Source: Bacteroidota bacterium (GTDB lineage Bacteria > Bacteroidota > Bacteroidia > Chitinophagales > Saprospiraceae). Taken from it: 32,211 nucleotides of DNA. Under the pieces are notes generated by a model that saw only the letters and a program-made list of their open reading frames with translations, made no database searches and was not told the origin of the DNA. Shown piece after piece: positions 1 through 8,570 of the stretch (positions within the stretch are counted from its first letter, which is position 1; every line of letters starts with the position of its first letter). Location: NCBI GenBank assembly GCA_017857395.1, contig JAFMDF010000076.1:1-32211 (forward strand), written 5' to 3'. The position numbers and the translations under genes were made by a program.

Positions 1-291
1 AGGTTGGAAAATCCATGAACAACTTAATCCAATAATACCAACCTTCACTAGGAACATATTCTGATATTATTTTAAGACTCGAACAGCAAATTATAATCCT
101 AGGGACTTGAACAATCCCGCACAACATCCAAAAAAGAAAATAGCGATTTAAAATCAACATTTTCTACATTGACATCGAAGGTTGGAAAATCCATGAACAA
201 CTTAATCCAATAATACCAACCTTCACTAGGAACTTTATATCCTAACACAAACACATTATTTTTAGAACAAACACCGTTTTTTATAATCCTA
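1..291. repeat. Diverged direct repeat, two units of about 100-113 bp
   Basis: Positions 1-55 and 179-233 are almost the same sequence. Each copy begins aggttgg and contains ccaacct 37 bases later (1-7 with 38-44; 179-185 with 216-222), so each can form a 7-bp hairpin with a 30-base loop. After the identical part, both copies go on through a diverged A/T-rich stretch to a shared ttataatccta (91-101 and 281-291), which suggests that the duplicated unit was longer than the conserved core. A further partial similarity (tttagaacaaacac) occurs at 261-274 and 393-406. No convincing reading frame runs through it. Its nature is unknown. Confidence 0.75.
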
Positions 292-301
292 TGAACGAAA
301 T

Positions 302-321
302 GCTCGGCCTAAGTGCCGAGC
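302..321. other. GC-rich hairpin, possible weak terminator
   Basis: gctcggc (302-308) pairs perfectly with gccgagc (315-321) around a 6-base loop. The T-content that follows is modest (ttcttta), so termination is possible but weak. It lies between the direct repeat and the much stronger terminator at 419-451. Confidence 0.5.
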
Positions 322-418
322 TTCTTTACACACAAATTAGAACTCCGTACAAATAAACACTCCCTTTTAGTTTAAGACAACAAATACAAAAGTTTAGAAC
401 AAACACATCCAGCCCATG

Positions 419-451
419 AACCAGTCCTCCAGACTGGTTTTCTTTTTTTTT
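419..451 (+). terminator. Rho-independent terminator reading rightwards
   Basis: aaccagtc (419-426) pairs with gactggtt (432-439) around a 5-base loop and is followed by tttctttttttt. This is a textbook plus-strand terminator. The nearest gene to its right is on the minus strand and ends at 504, so the transcript it stops must start at or left of the window edge, or be a non-coding RNA inside 1-418. Confidence 0.75.
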
Positions 452-503
452 AGGAAATAATACGCGTAAATTTATTAGCAGGGGTACAACTCACAGAGTT
501 GTG

Positions 504-1139
504 TTACTTAATGACTTTCCACGCACCAATAGCCAACAAAGCACCAATAGTAGGCCCTAAAACATAAGCCCATAAATGCGTTAAATTTCCAGCAAAAATA
601 GCAGGGGCAATAGACCGTGCAGGATTCATAGAAGCGCCACAAATAGGGCCTGCAAAAGCAGCCTCTAATAAAACAGTTAAACCAATAGCCAAACCTGCCA
701 TCATGCCCGTTTCTTTAGAACCCGTCGCCACATTAATAATGACAAACATTAAAAAAAAAGTAAGAATAATTTCTAGCACAAAGGATTGTAAAATAGTGCC
801 ATAAGGTAAGGTTTCGCCCATCGTATTGGCGGTAGGAAATAGAAAATAAAGCGTGGCACTTGCTAAAATAGCGCCTACTAATTGAAATAAAATATAGGGA
901 AGTATTTCTCTAGATTCAAATGCTCCTGCACTCCAAAAAGCAATGGTCACCGCAGGATTAATATGCGCCCCAGAAATCTCACCAATGGCGTAAATCATAG
1001 CGATTACGATACAACCAAAAGTTAAAGCAATGCCTAAATGACCGACTGCGCCACCAGAAACATCATTAATCATAATGGCGCCCGTACCACAAAAAACAAG
1101 TGCATAAGTACCGATTAATTCGGCGATATATTTTTTCAT
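504..1139 (-). CDS. Aquaglyceroporin (MIP family), NIP-like filter, arsenic-linked
   Basis: Six-helix membrane channel of the major intrinsic protein family, 211 residues, with both NPA boxes (61-63 in HINPAV and 172-174 in SMNPARS). Aligned by eye to E. coli AqpZ, the selectivity filter is F41, A160, A169, R175: the water-selective His is replaced by Ala. The GASMNPARS context resembles plant NIP channels, which pass arsenite and other neutral metalloid acids. It lies 182 bp downstream of an arsenate reductase on the same strand. This recalls the AqpS arrangement in Sinorhizobium, where arsenite made by the reductase leaves through the channel; that role is inferred from family and context. 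A small hairpin (486-502) sits just beyond the stop, without a T-run for this strand. The channel assignment is near certain; the substrate is not. Confidence 0.9.
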   Translation of the reverse strand: MKKYIAELIGTYALVFCGTGAIMINDVSGGAVGHLGIALTFGCIVIAMIYAIGEISGAHINPAVTIAFWSAGAFESREILPYILFQLVGAILASATLYFLFPTANTMGETLPYGTILQSFVLEIILTFFLMFVIINVATGSKETGMMAGLAIGLTVLLEAAFAGPICGASMNPARSIAPAIFAGNLTHLWAYVLGPTIGALLAIGAWKVIK

Positions 1140-1255
1140 TACAGATGATATTAAAATTTGGAAACGATGAATGATAAATGAGGAACGATAAACTCGTAAG
1201 TCATTGATTATCAGAGATTAATTTTTAGAAATTTAACTACTTTTTTACGTTTCCT

Positions 1256-1289
1256 AAATCCGTGGGGGAAATAAAATCCGTAGGAAAAA
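1256..1289. repeat. Tandem 'aaatccgtggg' motif
   Basis: aaatccgtggggg is followed within 9 bases by aaaatccgtagg. The same doubled motif returns at 24869-24900, which marks it as a dispersed intergenic repeat of this genome. It lies in the gap between the arsenate reductase and the channel gene. Confidence 0.5.
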
Positions 1290-1321
1290 CTCATCAAGCA
1301 TAGCGCTACAGAAATCTGTTA

Positions 1322-1966
1322 TCATGATTTAACCTGACTCAGCACATACAACATCTCTCGACCAATCTGCCGACAACGTTCGGTATATTTTGCACTTTCT
1401 AGAGGCGTATCATCAAAAGCTTTAGGGTCTTCAAAAGGTAAAGCTATTCTGAAATCCGCACCAGCCACAATTGGACAACCTTTATCCGCAGAAGTACACA
1501 CCATAATTGCCCCAAAATCTTGACTTGGATTAGGGACACTATCATATTTTGTGGAAAAAGCTTTATAAGGCTGGGCTTCTTTTAACCAATTGACCTCATA
1601 AATTGGATTAGTAGGTGTAATGTGTTCTTTGCTGGTAATTTCAAAACCTATTCGCTGTAAAGCGGCAACGGCTCGGTGGTTAAAAGCAGTGGCTTCTGTT
1701 CCTCCTGAAAACGTATCAATCTTTGGTAAACCATAATAAGTAGCTCCAACAGCTAACCAAATTTGACCTAAATGACTTCTTCGAGAATTATGAGTACAAA
1801 TGACAATTACTTTAGGACTTATCTCCTGCTGATTTTTTTGCACAAAATAGTCGCTCAATTGCTGTAATTGTTGTTTTCTTTCAACTGGAATCAAGTCAAA
1901 TTCCTTTGCTAATTCCGCGCAAGTGTTTGCTATTTTTTCTAATAAAGTGCTATTAAGGATATTCAT
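1322..1966 (-). CDS. arsC: Arsenate reductase, LMW phosphatase fold, thioredoxin-type
   Basis: Cytoplasmic enzyme of 214 residues that should reduce arsenate to arsenite. The P-loop is CTHNSRR (C57 to R63, the CX5R motif of low-molecular-weight tyrosine phosphatases). A second motif, CTSADKGCP, supplies two cysteines seven residues apart (C157, C164), matching the spacing of Cys82/Cys89 in the S. aureus and B. subtilis thioredoxin-coupled ArsC, so the full three-cysteine relay appears present. An acidic FEDP follows and may give the general acid. The ATG at 1966 is preferred over the ATG at 2038: the extra 24 residues would add a hydrophobic stretch foreign to this soluble family. The aquaglyceroporin lies downstream. 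No ArsR regulator or Acr3 pump is visible. A general protein-tyrosine phosphatase role is less likely given the cysteine pair. Confidence 0.85.
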   Translation of the reverse strand: MNILNSTLLEKIANTCAELAKEFDLIPVERKQQLQQLSDYFVQKNQQEISPKVIVICTHNSRRSHLGQIWLAVGATYYGLPKIDTFSGGTEATAFNHRAVAALQRIGFEITSKEHITPTNPIYEVNWLKEAQPYKAFSTKYDSVPNPSQDFGAIMVCTSADKGCPIVAGADFRIALPFEDPKAFDDTPLESAKYTERCRQIGREMLYVLSQVKS

Positions 1967-2355
1967 AAAATATATTTTTTTGCAAAGAACGGTAATTAAT
2001 AAGTAAATCCAAAAATTGATTAATAGGAAGCTTACCAAATTGTGCCTGTAAGTAGGTTAAGTTAATGTAAATTCTATTTACACTTAAAAAAAACACTAAA
2101 ACAGTTTTTAATTTTAAATTAATTCATTTTTTACTAATAAAATATCTAATCATTAAAAATTAAAATAAAATAATACTTACCATTACTTACGCATTTTTCA
2201 ACAGTTTACAGCAACTTAATCTTCTTAATTTAGACTTAACATTCCCCGCCTCATCTTTTACATAAGTTTAAACTTGCCTTAAATATTAGCTTAGATTGGA
2301 AATAGATATTTGCAGTATAAATTAAAATACTGTTTTAATCTATTTACAATCAATT
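1967..2355. other. AT-rich intergenic region between divergent genes
   Basis: This gap must hold the promoters for arsC (leftwards) and for the duplicated T9SS protein (rightwards). It is very A/T-rich and contains no credible reading frame. For the rightward gene the closest -7-like match is gatatttg at 2305-2312, one base from TAnnTTTG, about 45 bases before the ATG. No ArsR-type operator palindrome was recognised. Confidence 0.4.
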
Positions 2356-5300
2356 ATGAAAAAAATTCTAACATTTTTACCCCTTCTTTTCTTAGGCTTG
2401 GCAATCCAAGCACAAAACGTTATCACGATTACGGATAATGATTTACAAGGAAATGCTACGCATAATTGGACAGCCAACAATGTCTACTTATTAGATGGCT
2501 TCGTTTTTTTAGAAGCTAGCGGTGTGTTGAACATCGAAGCAGGTACGGTCATTAAAGGAAAAGAAATTCCGTCCAATAGTGATAATGCTTCTGCTCTGAT
2601 TATTACCAGAGATGCACAAATCAATGCTGTTGGAACAGCTCAACAACCCATTATATTTACTGCTGAAATTGATGATGTCAATGATGCTACTGACCTATTT
2701 GCGGATGATAGAGGCTTGTGGGGCGGCTTGATTATTTTAGGAAATGCCACTTTGGCCAATACTACGGCAGAAACCAGAGTAGAAGGTATTCCTGATGGAG
2801 AAGATAGAGCGATTTTTGGTGGAACGAATGATGAGGATAATTCTGGTACTTTAAAATATGTCTCTATCCGTCACGGTGGAGCGGAATTATCTCCCGGGAA
2901 TGAGATTAATGGTTTAACACTAGGTGGTGTAGGAAGTGGAACATCCATTGAATATGTAGAGGTTATTGCCAATGAAGATGATGGTATAGAGTTCTTTGGT
3001 GGTACAGTGAGTGTAAAATACGCAACCGTATCTTTCGCAGGGGATGATTCTTTCGATTGGGATTTAGGTTGGAGAGGAAATGGGCAATATTGGTTCGCCT
3101 TAGTAGGGGATGATATTGGCGATAATGGTGGAGAATTAGATGGTGCTAAGCCAGACGATGGAGAACCTACTTCTAATCCAACGATTACTAATGCTACTTT
3201 TATAGGTGCGGGTTGTGGTACCACTTCTTCGAATGCAACGGCAGTACTATTTAGAGATGGTGGAGCTGGAAAATTCTACAATAGTATTTTCACTGGCTTC
3301 AATGATGGTATTGAAGTAGAAGACCGAGCAAGTGGCGTAGATAGTCGACAACGGATGGAAAATGGAGATTTAGTACTAGCGAATAATATATGGTTTGACT
3401 TCTGTAATGGCAATGAATTAAATGCAGGGGCTAACGGTTTAATCAGAAGCACAGATGATGCAGAAGATGCCAACGCTCAATTTTTAATTGACCATTTAAC
3501 AACTAATAACAATAGCCTAGACAATCCTAATTTTAATAGTATTGCTAGAATTGAAGGTGGGAATTTAGACCCACGACCTGAATTTGGTGGGGCTGCTTAT
3601 CAAAATTTAGCCGCTACCCCTGCTGATGCCTTTTTTCAAAATGCCAGCCATAAAGGAGCCTTTGGCTCTTCCTTATGGTTACACGATTGGACAGCACTTT
3701 CTGCCTATGGATTCTTACCTGAGCCAACCGAAGGCGTATGTACTGAAACTGTAATTATCACCGATGGAGATTTAGTAGGTGGTCAAACTTACAACTGGAC
3801 GAGTGATAAATGCTACCAATTGGATGGATTTGTTTTCTTAGAAGCAGGTGGCGTTTTGAACATCGAAGCTGGAACCGTCATTAAAGGAAAAGAAATTCCT
3901 TCAACTAGTGATAATGCTTCTGCTTTAATCATTGCAAGAGACGCACAAATCAATGCTATTGGAACGGCACAACAACCCATTATTTTTACAGCGGAAATTG
4001 ATGACTTAGAAGATGACTTTGATTTAGCGGTAACCGACCGAGGTTTGTGGGGTGGCTTAATCGTTTTAGGAAATGCGGTTTTAGCCAATACTACACCGGA
4101 AACAAGAGTGGAAGGAATTCCTGACGGAGAAGACCGAGCGATTTTTGGTGGAACAGATGATGCGGATAACTCTGGAATTTTACAATACATTTCTATTCGT
4201 CACGGTGGAGCGGAATTATCTCCTGGTAATGAAATCAATGGATTAACATTAGGTGGTGTAGGTAGTGGAACACTCATTGAAAATATCGAAGTGTTGGCCA
4301 ATGACGACGACGGTATCGAATTCTTTGGTGGTACGGTTAACTTAAAATATGCTGCCGTCGCATTCTGTGGGGATGATGCTTTTGATTGGGATTTAGGCTG
4401 GAGAGGAAACGGTCAATTCTGGTTGGCTTTAACGGGAGATGATTTAGGTGATAATAGCGGAGAGTTAGATGGTGCAAAACCAGATGATGGAGAACCTACT
4501 TCTAATCCGACCATCTACAATGGTACCTTTATCGGTGCGGGCTGTGGTACTCCTGCTTCCAATGCAACTGGCTTATTGTTCAGAGATGGGTCTGCGGGTA
4601 CATTGGCCAACAGTGTGATTACCGAGCAAAACTTTGGTATCGAAGTGGAAGATAGAGCAAGTGGTGTGGATAGTCGCCAAAGAATGGAAAATGGTGATTT
4701 GGTGATTTCCAATAATGTATGGGGTAACTTCTGTAATGGCAATGAATTAAACACGGGAGCTAATGGATTTTTAAGAGCTACGGACGATGCAGAAGATGCA
4801 ACAGCTCAGTTCTTAATTGACCACTTAGTGGCGAACAAAAATATTATCCAAGACCCACAATTTGTAATTTCCAGAATTGAGGACGGGAGCTTTAATCCAG
4901 TTGGCGCAGATTTAACGACCACTAAAGCTAACCATATTGACAACTATCCTACGGATGCGTTCTTTACGCCAGTTTGTTTCTTAGGTGCTTTTGGTGAAAA
5001 TGCGGTTTGGATTCAAAATTGGACTGCTTTAGCTACTTACGGTGTATTGAATCCTGATTTGGCTTTTGGCATACCTGCTGCAAGTACAAGTTGTGGAACG
5101 ACATCGACGGAGGAAATCGAAATTTTTGACAAAGGTTATTCTTTAATTCAAAATACCCCAAATCCAACGACTAATACGACGCAGATTGGATTTACTTTAT
5201 CTACTAAGAAAAATATCAATTTAACGATTTATGATTATACAGGAAAAGTAGTCTCTACTTTAATTGACAATGTAGCTTACCCTGTTGGATTAAATACCGT

Positions 5301-5397
5301 GGAACTAGATGTTTCCAATTTTGCCAATGGCGTGTACTTCTACACTTTAAGTAACGATGAAATTGTATTGACCAAGCAATTGGTTGTATTAAAATAG
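2356..5397 (+). CDS. T9SS-secreted surface protein made of two duplicated halves
   Basis: 1013 residues with a signal peptide (about 1-19, ending AIQAQ) and a C-terminal T9SS type A sorting domain (about 935-1013, with IYDYTGKVV and NGVYFYTL). The body consists of two copies of a roughly 440-residue module, about 21-455 and 464-905, offset by exactly 443 codons (1329 bp). Each carries GTVIKGKEIPS, a D-rich DDGIEFFGGT, a FDWDLGWRGNGQ stretch and DGAKPDDGEPTSNPTI. The Gly/Asp-rich short strands suggest a beta-helix-like surface fold, possibly calcium-binding; this is inference. The TonB-dependent receptor starts 172 bp downstream on the same strand, so the two probably form a pair in which the secreted protein binds or processes a ligand for the receptor. 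No catalytic motif was recognised and the substrate is unknown. Confidence 0.85.
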   Translation: MKKILTFLPLLFLGLAIQAQNVITITDNDLQGNATHNWTANNVYLLDGFVFLEASGVLNIEAGTVIKGKEIPSNSDNASALIITRDAQINAVGTAQQPIIFTAEIDDVNDATDLFADDRGLWGGLIILGNATLANTTAETRVEGIPDGEDRAIFGGTNDEDNSGTLKYVSIRHGGAELSPGNEINGLTLGGVGSGTSIEYVEVIANEDDGIEFFGGTVSVKYATVSFAGDDSFDWDLGWRGNGQYWFALVGDDIGDNGGELDGAKPDDGEPTSNPTITNATFIGAGCGTTSSNATAVLFRDGGAGKFYNSIFTGFNDGIEVEDRASGVDSRQRMENGDLVLANNIWFDFCNGNELNAGANGLIRSTDDAEDANAQFLIDHLTTNNNSLDNPNFNSIARIEGGNLDPRPEFGGAAYQNLAATPADAFFQNASHKGAFGSSLWLHDWTALSAYGFLPEPTEGVCTETVIITDGDLVGGQTYNWTSDKCYQLDGFVFLEAGGVLNIEAGTVIKGKEIPSTSDNASALIIARDAQINAIGTAQQPIIFTAEIDDLEDDFDLAVTDRGLWGGLIVLGNAVLANTTPETRVEGIPDGEDRAIFGGTDDADNSGILQYISIRHGGAELSPGNEINGLTLGGVGSGTLIENIEVLANDDDGIEFFGGTVNLKYAAVAFCGDDAFDWDLGWRGNGQFWLALTGDDLGDNSGELDGAKPDDGEPTSNPTIYNGTFIGAGCGTPASNATGLLFRDGSAGTLANSVITEQNFGIEVEDRASGVDSRQRMENGDLVISNNVWGNFCNGNELNTGANGFLRATDDAEDATAQFLIDHLVANKNIIQDPQFVISRIEDGSFNPVGADLTTTKANHIDNYPTDAFFTPVCFLGAFGENAVWIQNWTALATYGVLNPDLAFGIPAASTSCGTTSTEEIEIFDKGYSLIQNTPNPTTNTTQIGFTLSTKKNINLTIYDYTGKVVSTLIDNVAYPVGLNTVELDVSNFANGVYFYTLSNDEIVLTKQLVVLK

Positions 5398-5411
5398 TGA
5401 TTAGTGACGGG

Positions 5412-5449
5412 TGATTAGTGATTGGTTAAACAAACCGAATCACTAATCA
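5412..5449. repeat. Long hairpin of gtgattag-type repeats
   Basis: tgattagtgattggtt (5412-5427) pairs with aaccgaatcactaatca (5433-5449), with a single bulged g at 5437 and a 5-base loop. It starts 15 bases after the stop of the T9SS gene and has no T-run, so it is more likely an intergenic palindromic repeat, or an RNA-stabilising or partial-termination hairpin between the two co-directional genes, than a full terminator. Confidence 0.6.
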
Positions 5450-5569
5450 TCGAACTAATCACAAACATAAAACGCATCCTGCTAGATGCTTTAAATTACT
5501 GCTAAAAATGGTGGTTAATGACCAAATTACAAGTCACCAATCACCACAATTACTAATTATCTAATTATC

Positions 5570-8440
5570 ATGAAAATCAAACAAATCATTTTTTCCTTAG
5601 CTATTTTGCTAACCAACATCAGCGTTTTTGCTCAGGATGGAACTATTCGAGGGACCATCAGTGACGAAAAAACAGGAGAACCGTTAATGTTCACCAACGT
5701 TATCGTTCCAAACACCTCTCCTGTTGTTGGGTCGCAAACGGATTTAGACGGCAACTACGAATTGAGTTTAGCGGAAGGAACTTATTCTTTAGAAGTTTCT
5801 TACGTAGGATATTCGACCAAAACAATTACAGAGATTTTAGTGAAAACTGGAGAAGTTACGGTCATTGATTTTCCAATGGCAGAAGAAGGCTTACAATTAG
5901 AAGAAGTCGTTGTAAAAGCGACGAGAATCGACCGTTCCGAAAATGCTTTATTGATGTTGCAGAAGAAATCTTATGCCATTCAAGATGGTATTTCTTCTCA
6001 GGAAATGAGCCGAATTGGGAGTAGTAACGCGGCAGAATCTGCGAAAAGAGTTTCTGGTGCATCTGTAATTGGAGGCAAGTATGTGAATATTAGAGGCTTG
6101 AGTGACCGATACATCAATACTCAGATGAACGGCTTGCAATTACCAAGTACCAATCCTTATAAAAATAGTACGCCATTAGATTTGATTCCAGCGAATTTAT
6201 TGGATAATTTAGTGATTACAAAAACATTCACGCCTGACCAACCAGGGACAGTAACAGGGGGTAATGTCAATATGAAAACCAAGAGTTTTCCAGAGACTTT
6301 CACTTTGTCCTTCTCTGCTTCTACGACTTATAATACCGTTTCTTCTTTCAACGATAATTTCTTGACTTATCAAGGTGGTGGTACAGATTGGTTGGGCTTC
6401 GATGATGGCACTAGAGATTTGCCTGGGATTTTAACAGACCCTGCCAATAAAGAAATATTAACGTCAAGTTCCTACATTACTGCAAGGAGAGATAGTGAGG
6501 TAGCGGGTATAGTAGATGAGGCTTCCAAAGCATTGAATAATCAAAAAACAGCGACGACTACTAGTACGCCTTTAGACCAAAGCATTGCTTTTTCTGTGGG
6601 AAATCAAGTAAGAATTGGCAACAATCCATTTGGATTTTTAATAGGGGTGAATTACAAAAGAAATTATCGTTCAAAAGCTGGTTTGCAGATGCAAAATCTA
6701 GAATTACCTGGATTAGATGCACCACAATTAAATGAGAATTTTAATTTACTGGGTAGTAATGATACCGAAAATCCACAAGTTGGTGGATTGGTGAACTTAG
6801 CCTACAAATTTGGCGGGACAAATAAAGTAAGCTTCAATGCTTTTTATAATCACGATGCAGAAAAAGGGGCGACTTTCTTAGAAGGTCCTTATGGAGGGAT
6901 TATTTCAGGACAGCATATTTTTCAGACTCGTTCTTTAACTTTCCAAGAAAGAGAATTATTGAGTATGCAATTAATGGGGGAACATGTGATGCCATCGTTA
7001 AGCAACCTAAAAATGGAATGGGCGGCTAGTAGTGTGAGTTTATCTCAGTCGGAGCCAGATTTACGATTTTTTGCCAATACGTATGACCCATTAGCGGCAG
7101 CGGACGGCAATCCTGCTTTCTTTATTACCCCAGCTGAATATTCTCTACCTTTCCACTATTTCCGAGATTTAGCGGATGAACAGAAAATGGCTAAAGTAGA
7201 TTTTACCTTACCTATTACAGAGAATAAAGCCAACAAAATCAAATTCGGAGCAAGTTACTCTAATAAAGAAAGAACTTTTGAAGAAGAACGCTTTCAATAC
7301 CAAACACGTTCTGGTAATGCGGAGACTTATACGGGAGATGCGGATGCGTTCTTTGCCGCAGAAAATACGGGGGTAATTGGAACGGATACAAGAGATAGAA
7401 ACGTGATTGGTTTATTTGTAACCGATGAAAAGATTTTAGCGAATAATTATGCGGGTACAGAAAATATCTTGGCAGGTTATGCCATGACGACTTATGAATT
7501 TAATAAACTGCAGTTTATCGGTGGATTAAGAGTAGAAACGACAGATTTTACGGTAAATAGTGCCGACGAATCTAAGCAGCAGGGTAGAATTGACGAGGTA
7601 GATTTCTTGCCATCTGCGAATTTGATTTATTCTTTGACGGAAGATATGAAATTGAGAGGGTCTTTTTCTCAAACTTTGGCTCGACCAAATATGAGAGAAG
7701 TTGCCCCATTCTCTGCTTTTGATTTTATCGGTGGACCCATCTTTACGGGTAACCCAGAATTGCAGCGTTCTCTAATTCAGAATTTCGATTTAAGATGGGA
7801 AATGTTCCCTAAAGCAGGAGAAATCATTGCGGTAAGTGCTTATTACAAGAACTTTGACAATCCTATCATTTATGCTTTTATTCCTAGTTCACAGAATCCA
7901 GAAATTAAGCCAGTCAATGTAGATGAAGCGAGAATTTACGGAGTAGAATTAGAGTATAGAAAGAACTTAGGCTTTCTTTCCAATGCGCTAAGAGACTTCA
8001 AATTTGCGACGAATGTATCGTTCATTCACTCAGAAACACAGATTCCTGATGACCAATTAGAAGTCATCCGAACCAACTTTATTTCTGGTTTTGATAGCCA
8101 ACGACCATTCCAAGACCAATCTCCATTCTTATTTAATGCATCTATTGTGTATAATAATTTGGAAAACGGTTTGGACGGAATTTTATCTTTCAACAACTTT
8201 GGCAACCGTTTAGCGGAGGCAAGTTTGTCAGGCTTAGATAACTACGAAAAATCTCGCCCACAATTAGACTTATCTATCCGCAAGCGATTTGCGGAAAAGT
8301 ATAGCGTAAAATTGGGCGTCAATAATATTTTAAATACCGATTTCCAAAAAGTAATTGATTATAACGATACAGAATACGTGTTTGAAAGCTACCAAAGAGG
8401 CGTATCATTTAAGTTAGGATTTTCTTATGATATTCAATAA
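5570..8440 (+). CDS. TonB-dependent outer-membrane receptor, carboxypeptidase-regulatory type
   Basis: 956-residue ligand-gated outer-membrane transporter powered by TonB/ExbBD. It has a signal peptide (about 1-22, ISVFAQ), a carboxypeptidase-regulatory-like beta-sandwich (about 23-112, with GTIRGTISDEKTGEP and DLDGNYELSL), a plug region (about 130-240, with KYVNIRGLSDRY and PGTVTGGNVNMKTKSF) and a 22-strand-type barrel filling the rest to FSYDIQ. There is no SusD gene beside it, so it is not a classic SusCD pair. Its likely partner is the T9SS-secreted duplicated protein directly upstream. A strong terminator follows 31 bases after the stop and closes the unit. The receptor assignment is secure; the ligand cannot be read from the sequence. 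Confidence 0.92.
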   Translation: MKIKQIIFSLAILLTNISVFAQDGTIRGTISDEKTGEPLMFTNVIVPNTSPVVGSQTDLDGNYELSLAEGTYSLEVSYVGYSTKTITEILVKTGEVTVIDFPMAEEGLQLEEVVVKATRIDRSENALLMLQKKSYAIQDGISSQEMSRIGSSNAAESAKRVSGASVIGGKYVNIRGLSDRYINTQMNGLQLPSTNPYKNSTPLDLIPANLLDNLVITKTFTPDQPGTVTGGNVNMKTKSFPETFTLSFSASTTYNTVSSFNDNFLTYQGGGTDWLGFDDGTRDLPGILTDPANKEILTSSSYITARRDSEVAGIVDEASKALNNQKTATTTSTPLDQSIAFSVGNQVRIGNNPFGFLIGVNYKRNYRSKAGLQMQNLELPGLDAPQLNENFNLLGSNDTENPQVGGLVNLAYKFGGTNKVSFNAFYNHDAEKGATFLEGPYGGIISGQHIFQTRSLTFQERELLSMQLMGEHVMPSLSNLKMEWAASSVSLSQSEPDLRFFANTYDPLAAADGNPAFFITPAEYSLPFHYFRDLADEQKMAKVDFTLPITENKANKIKFGASYSNKERTFEEERFQYQTRSGNAETYTGDADAFFAAENTGVIGTDTRDRNVIGLFVTDEKILANNYAGTENILAGYAMTTYEFNKLQFIGGLRVETTDFTVNSADESKQQGRIDEVDFLPSANLIYSLTEDMKLRGSFSQTLARPNMREVAPFSAFDFIGGPIFTGNPELQRSLIQNFDLRWEMFPKAGEIIAVSAYYKNFDNPIIYAFIPSSQNPEIKPVNVDEARIYGVELEYRKNLGFLSNALRDFKFATNVSFIHSETQIPDDQLEVIRTNFISGFDSQRPFQDQSPFLFNASIVYNNLENGLDGILSFNNFGNRLAEASLSGLDNYEKSRPQLDLSIRKRFAEKYSVKLGVNNILNTDFQKVIDYNDTEYVFESYQRGVSFKLGFSYDIQ

Positions 8441-8470
8441 TTAGCTTATAGCAGTAAGTTAATAAATCAG

Positions 8471-8506
8471 AAAGGTCGGTAGCTATGATGTTACCGACTT
8501 TTTTTT
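8471..8506 (+). terminator. Rho-independent terminator after the TonB receptor
   Basis: aaaggtcggta (8471-8481) pairs with taccgactttt (8492-8502), with one G-U pair and a 10-base loop, and runs into eight Ts. It ends the T9SS-protein/receptor unit just before the convergent response-regulator gene. Confidence 0.85.
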
Positions 8507-8570
8507 AGTATAGATTGTAATTAATATAACCATTGAAGGGGTAGCGCTTTAATTAGCCGTTGCCTATTTT

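Noticed and set aside
1-233. Direct repeat with inverted ends as integron attC sites or CRISPR repeats
   Set aside because: attC sites begin with RYYYAAC and end with GTTRRRY, whereas here the arms are the other way round. Only two units exist, with a 123-base spacer, so it is no CRISPR array.
291-356. 22-codon reading frame starting at ATG 291
   Set aside because: It runs through a perfect hairpin, has no start signals and no protein-like composition; chance is the simplest reading.
486-502. Hairpin just after the channel gene as its terminator
   Set aside because: The 7-bp stem is real, but no T-run follows on the minus strand.
1967-2038. Longer arsenate reductase with 24 extra N-terminal residues
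   Set aside because: The extension is a hydrophobic segment not expected in this soluble enzyme. The internal ATG at 1966 begins where the homologous fold begins.
5570-8440. SusC-like call for the first TonB receptor
   Set aside because: No SusD gene is adjacent to either receptor, and the SusC plug hallmarks were not recognised. The general TonB-dependent receptor name is kept.
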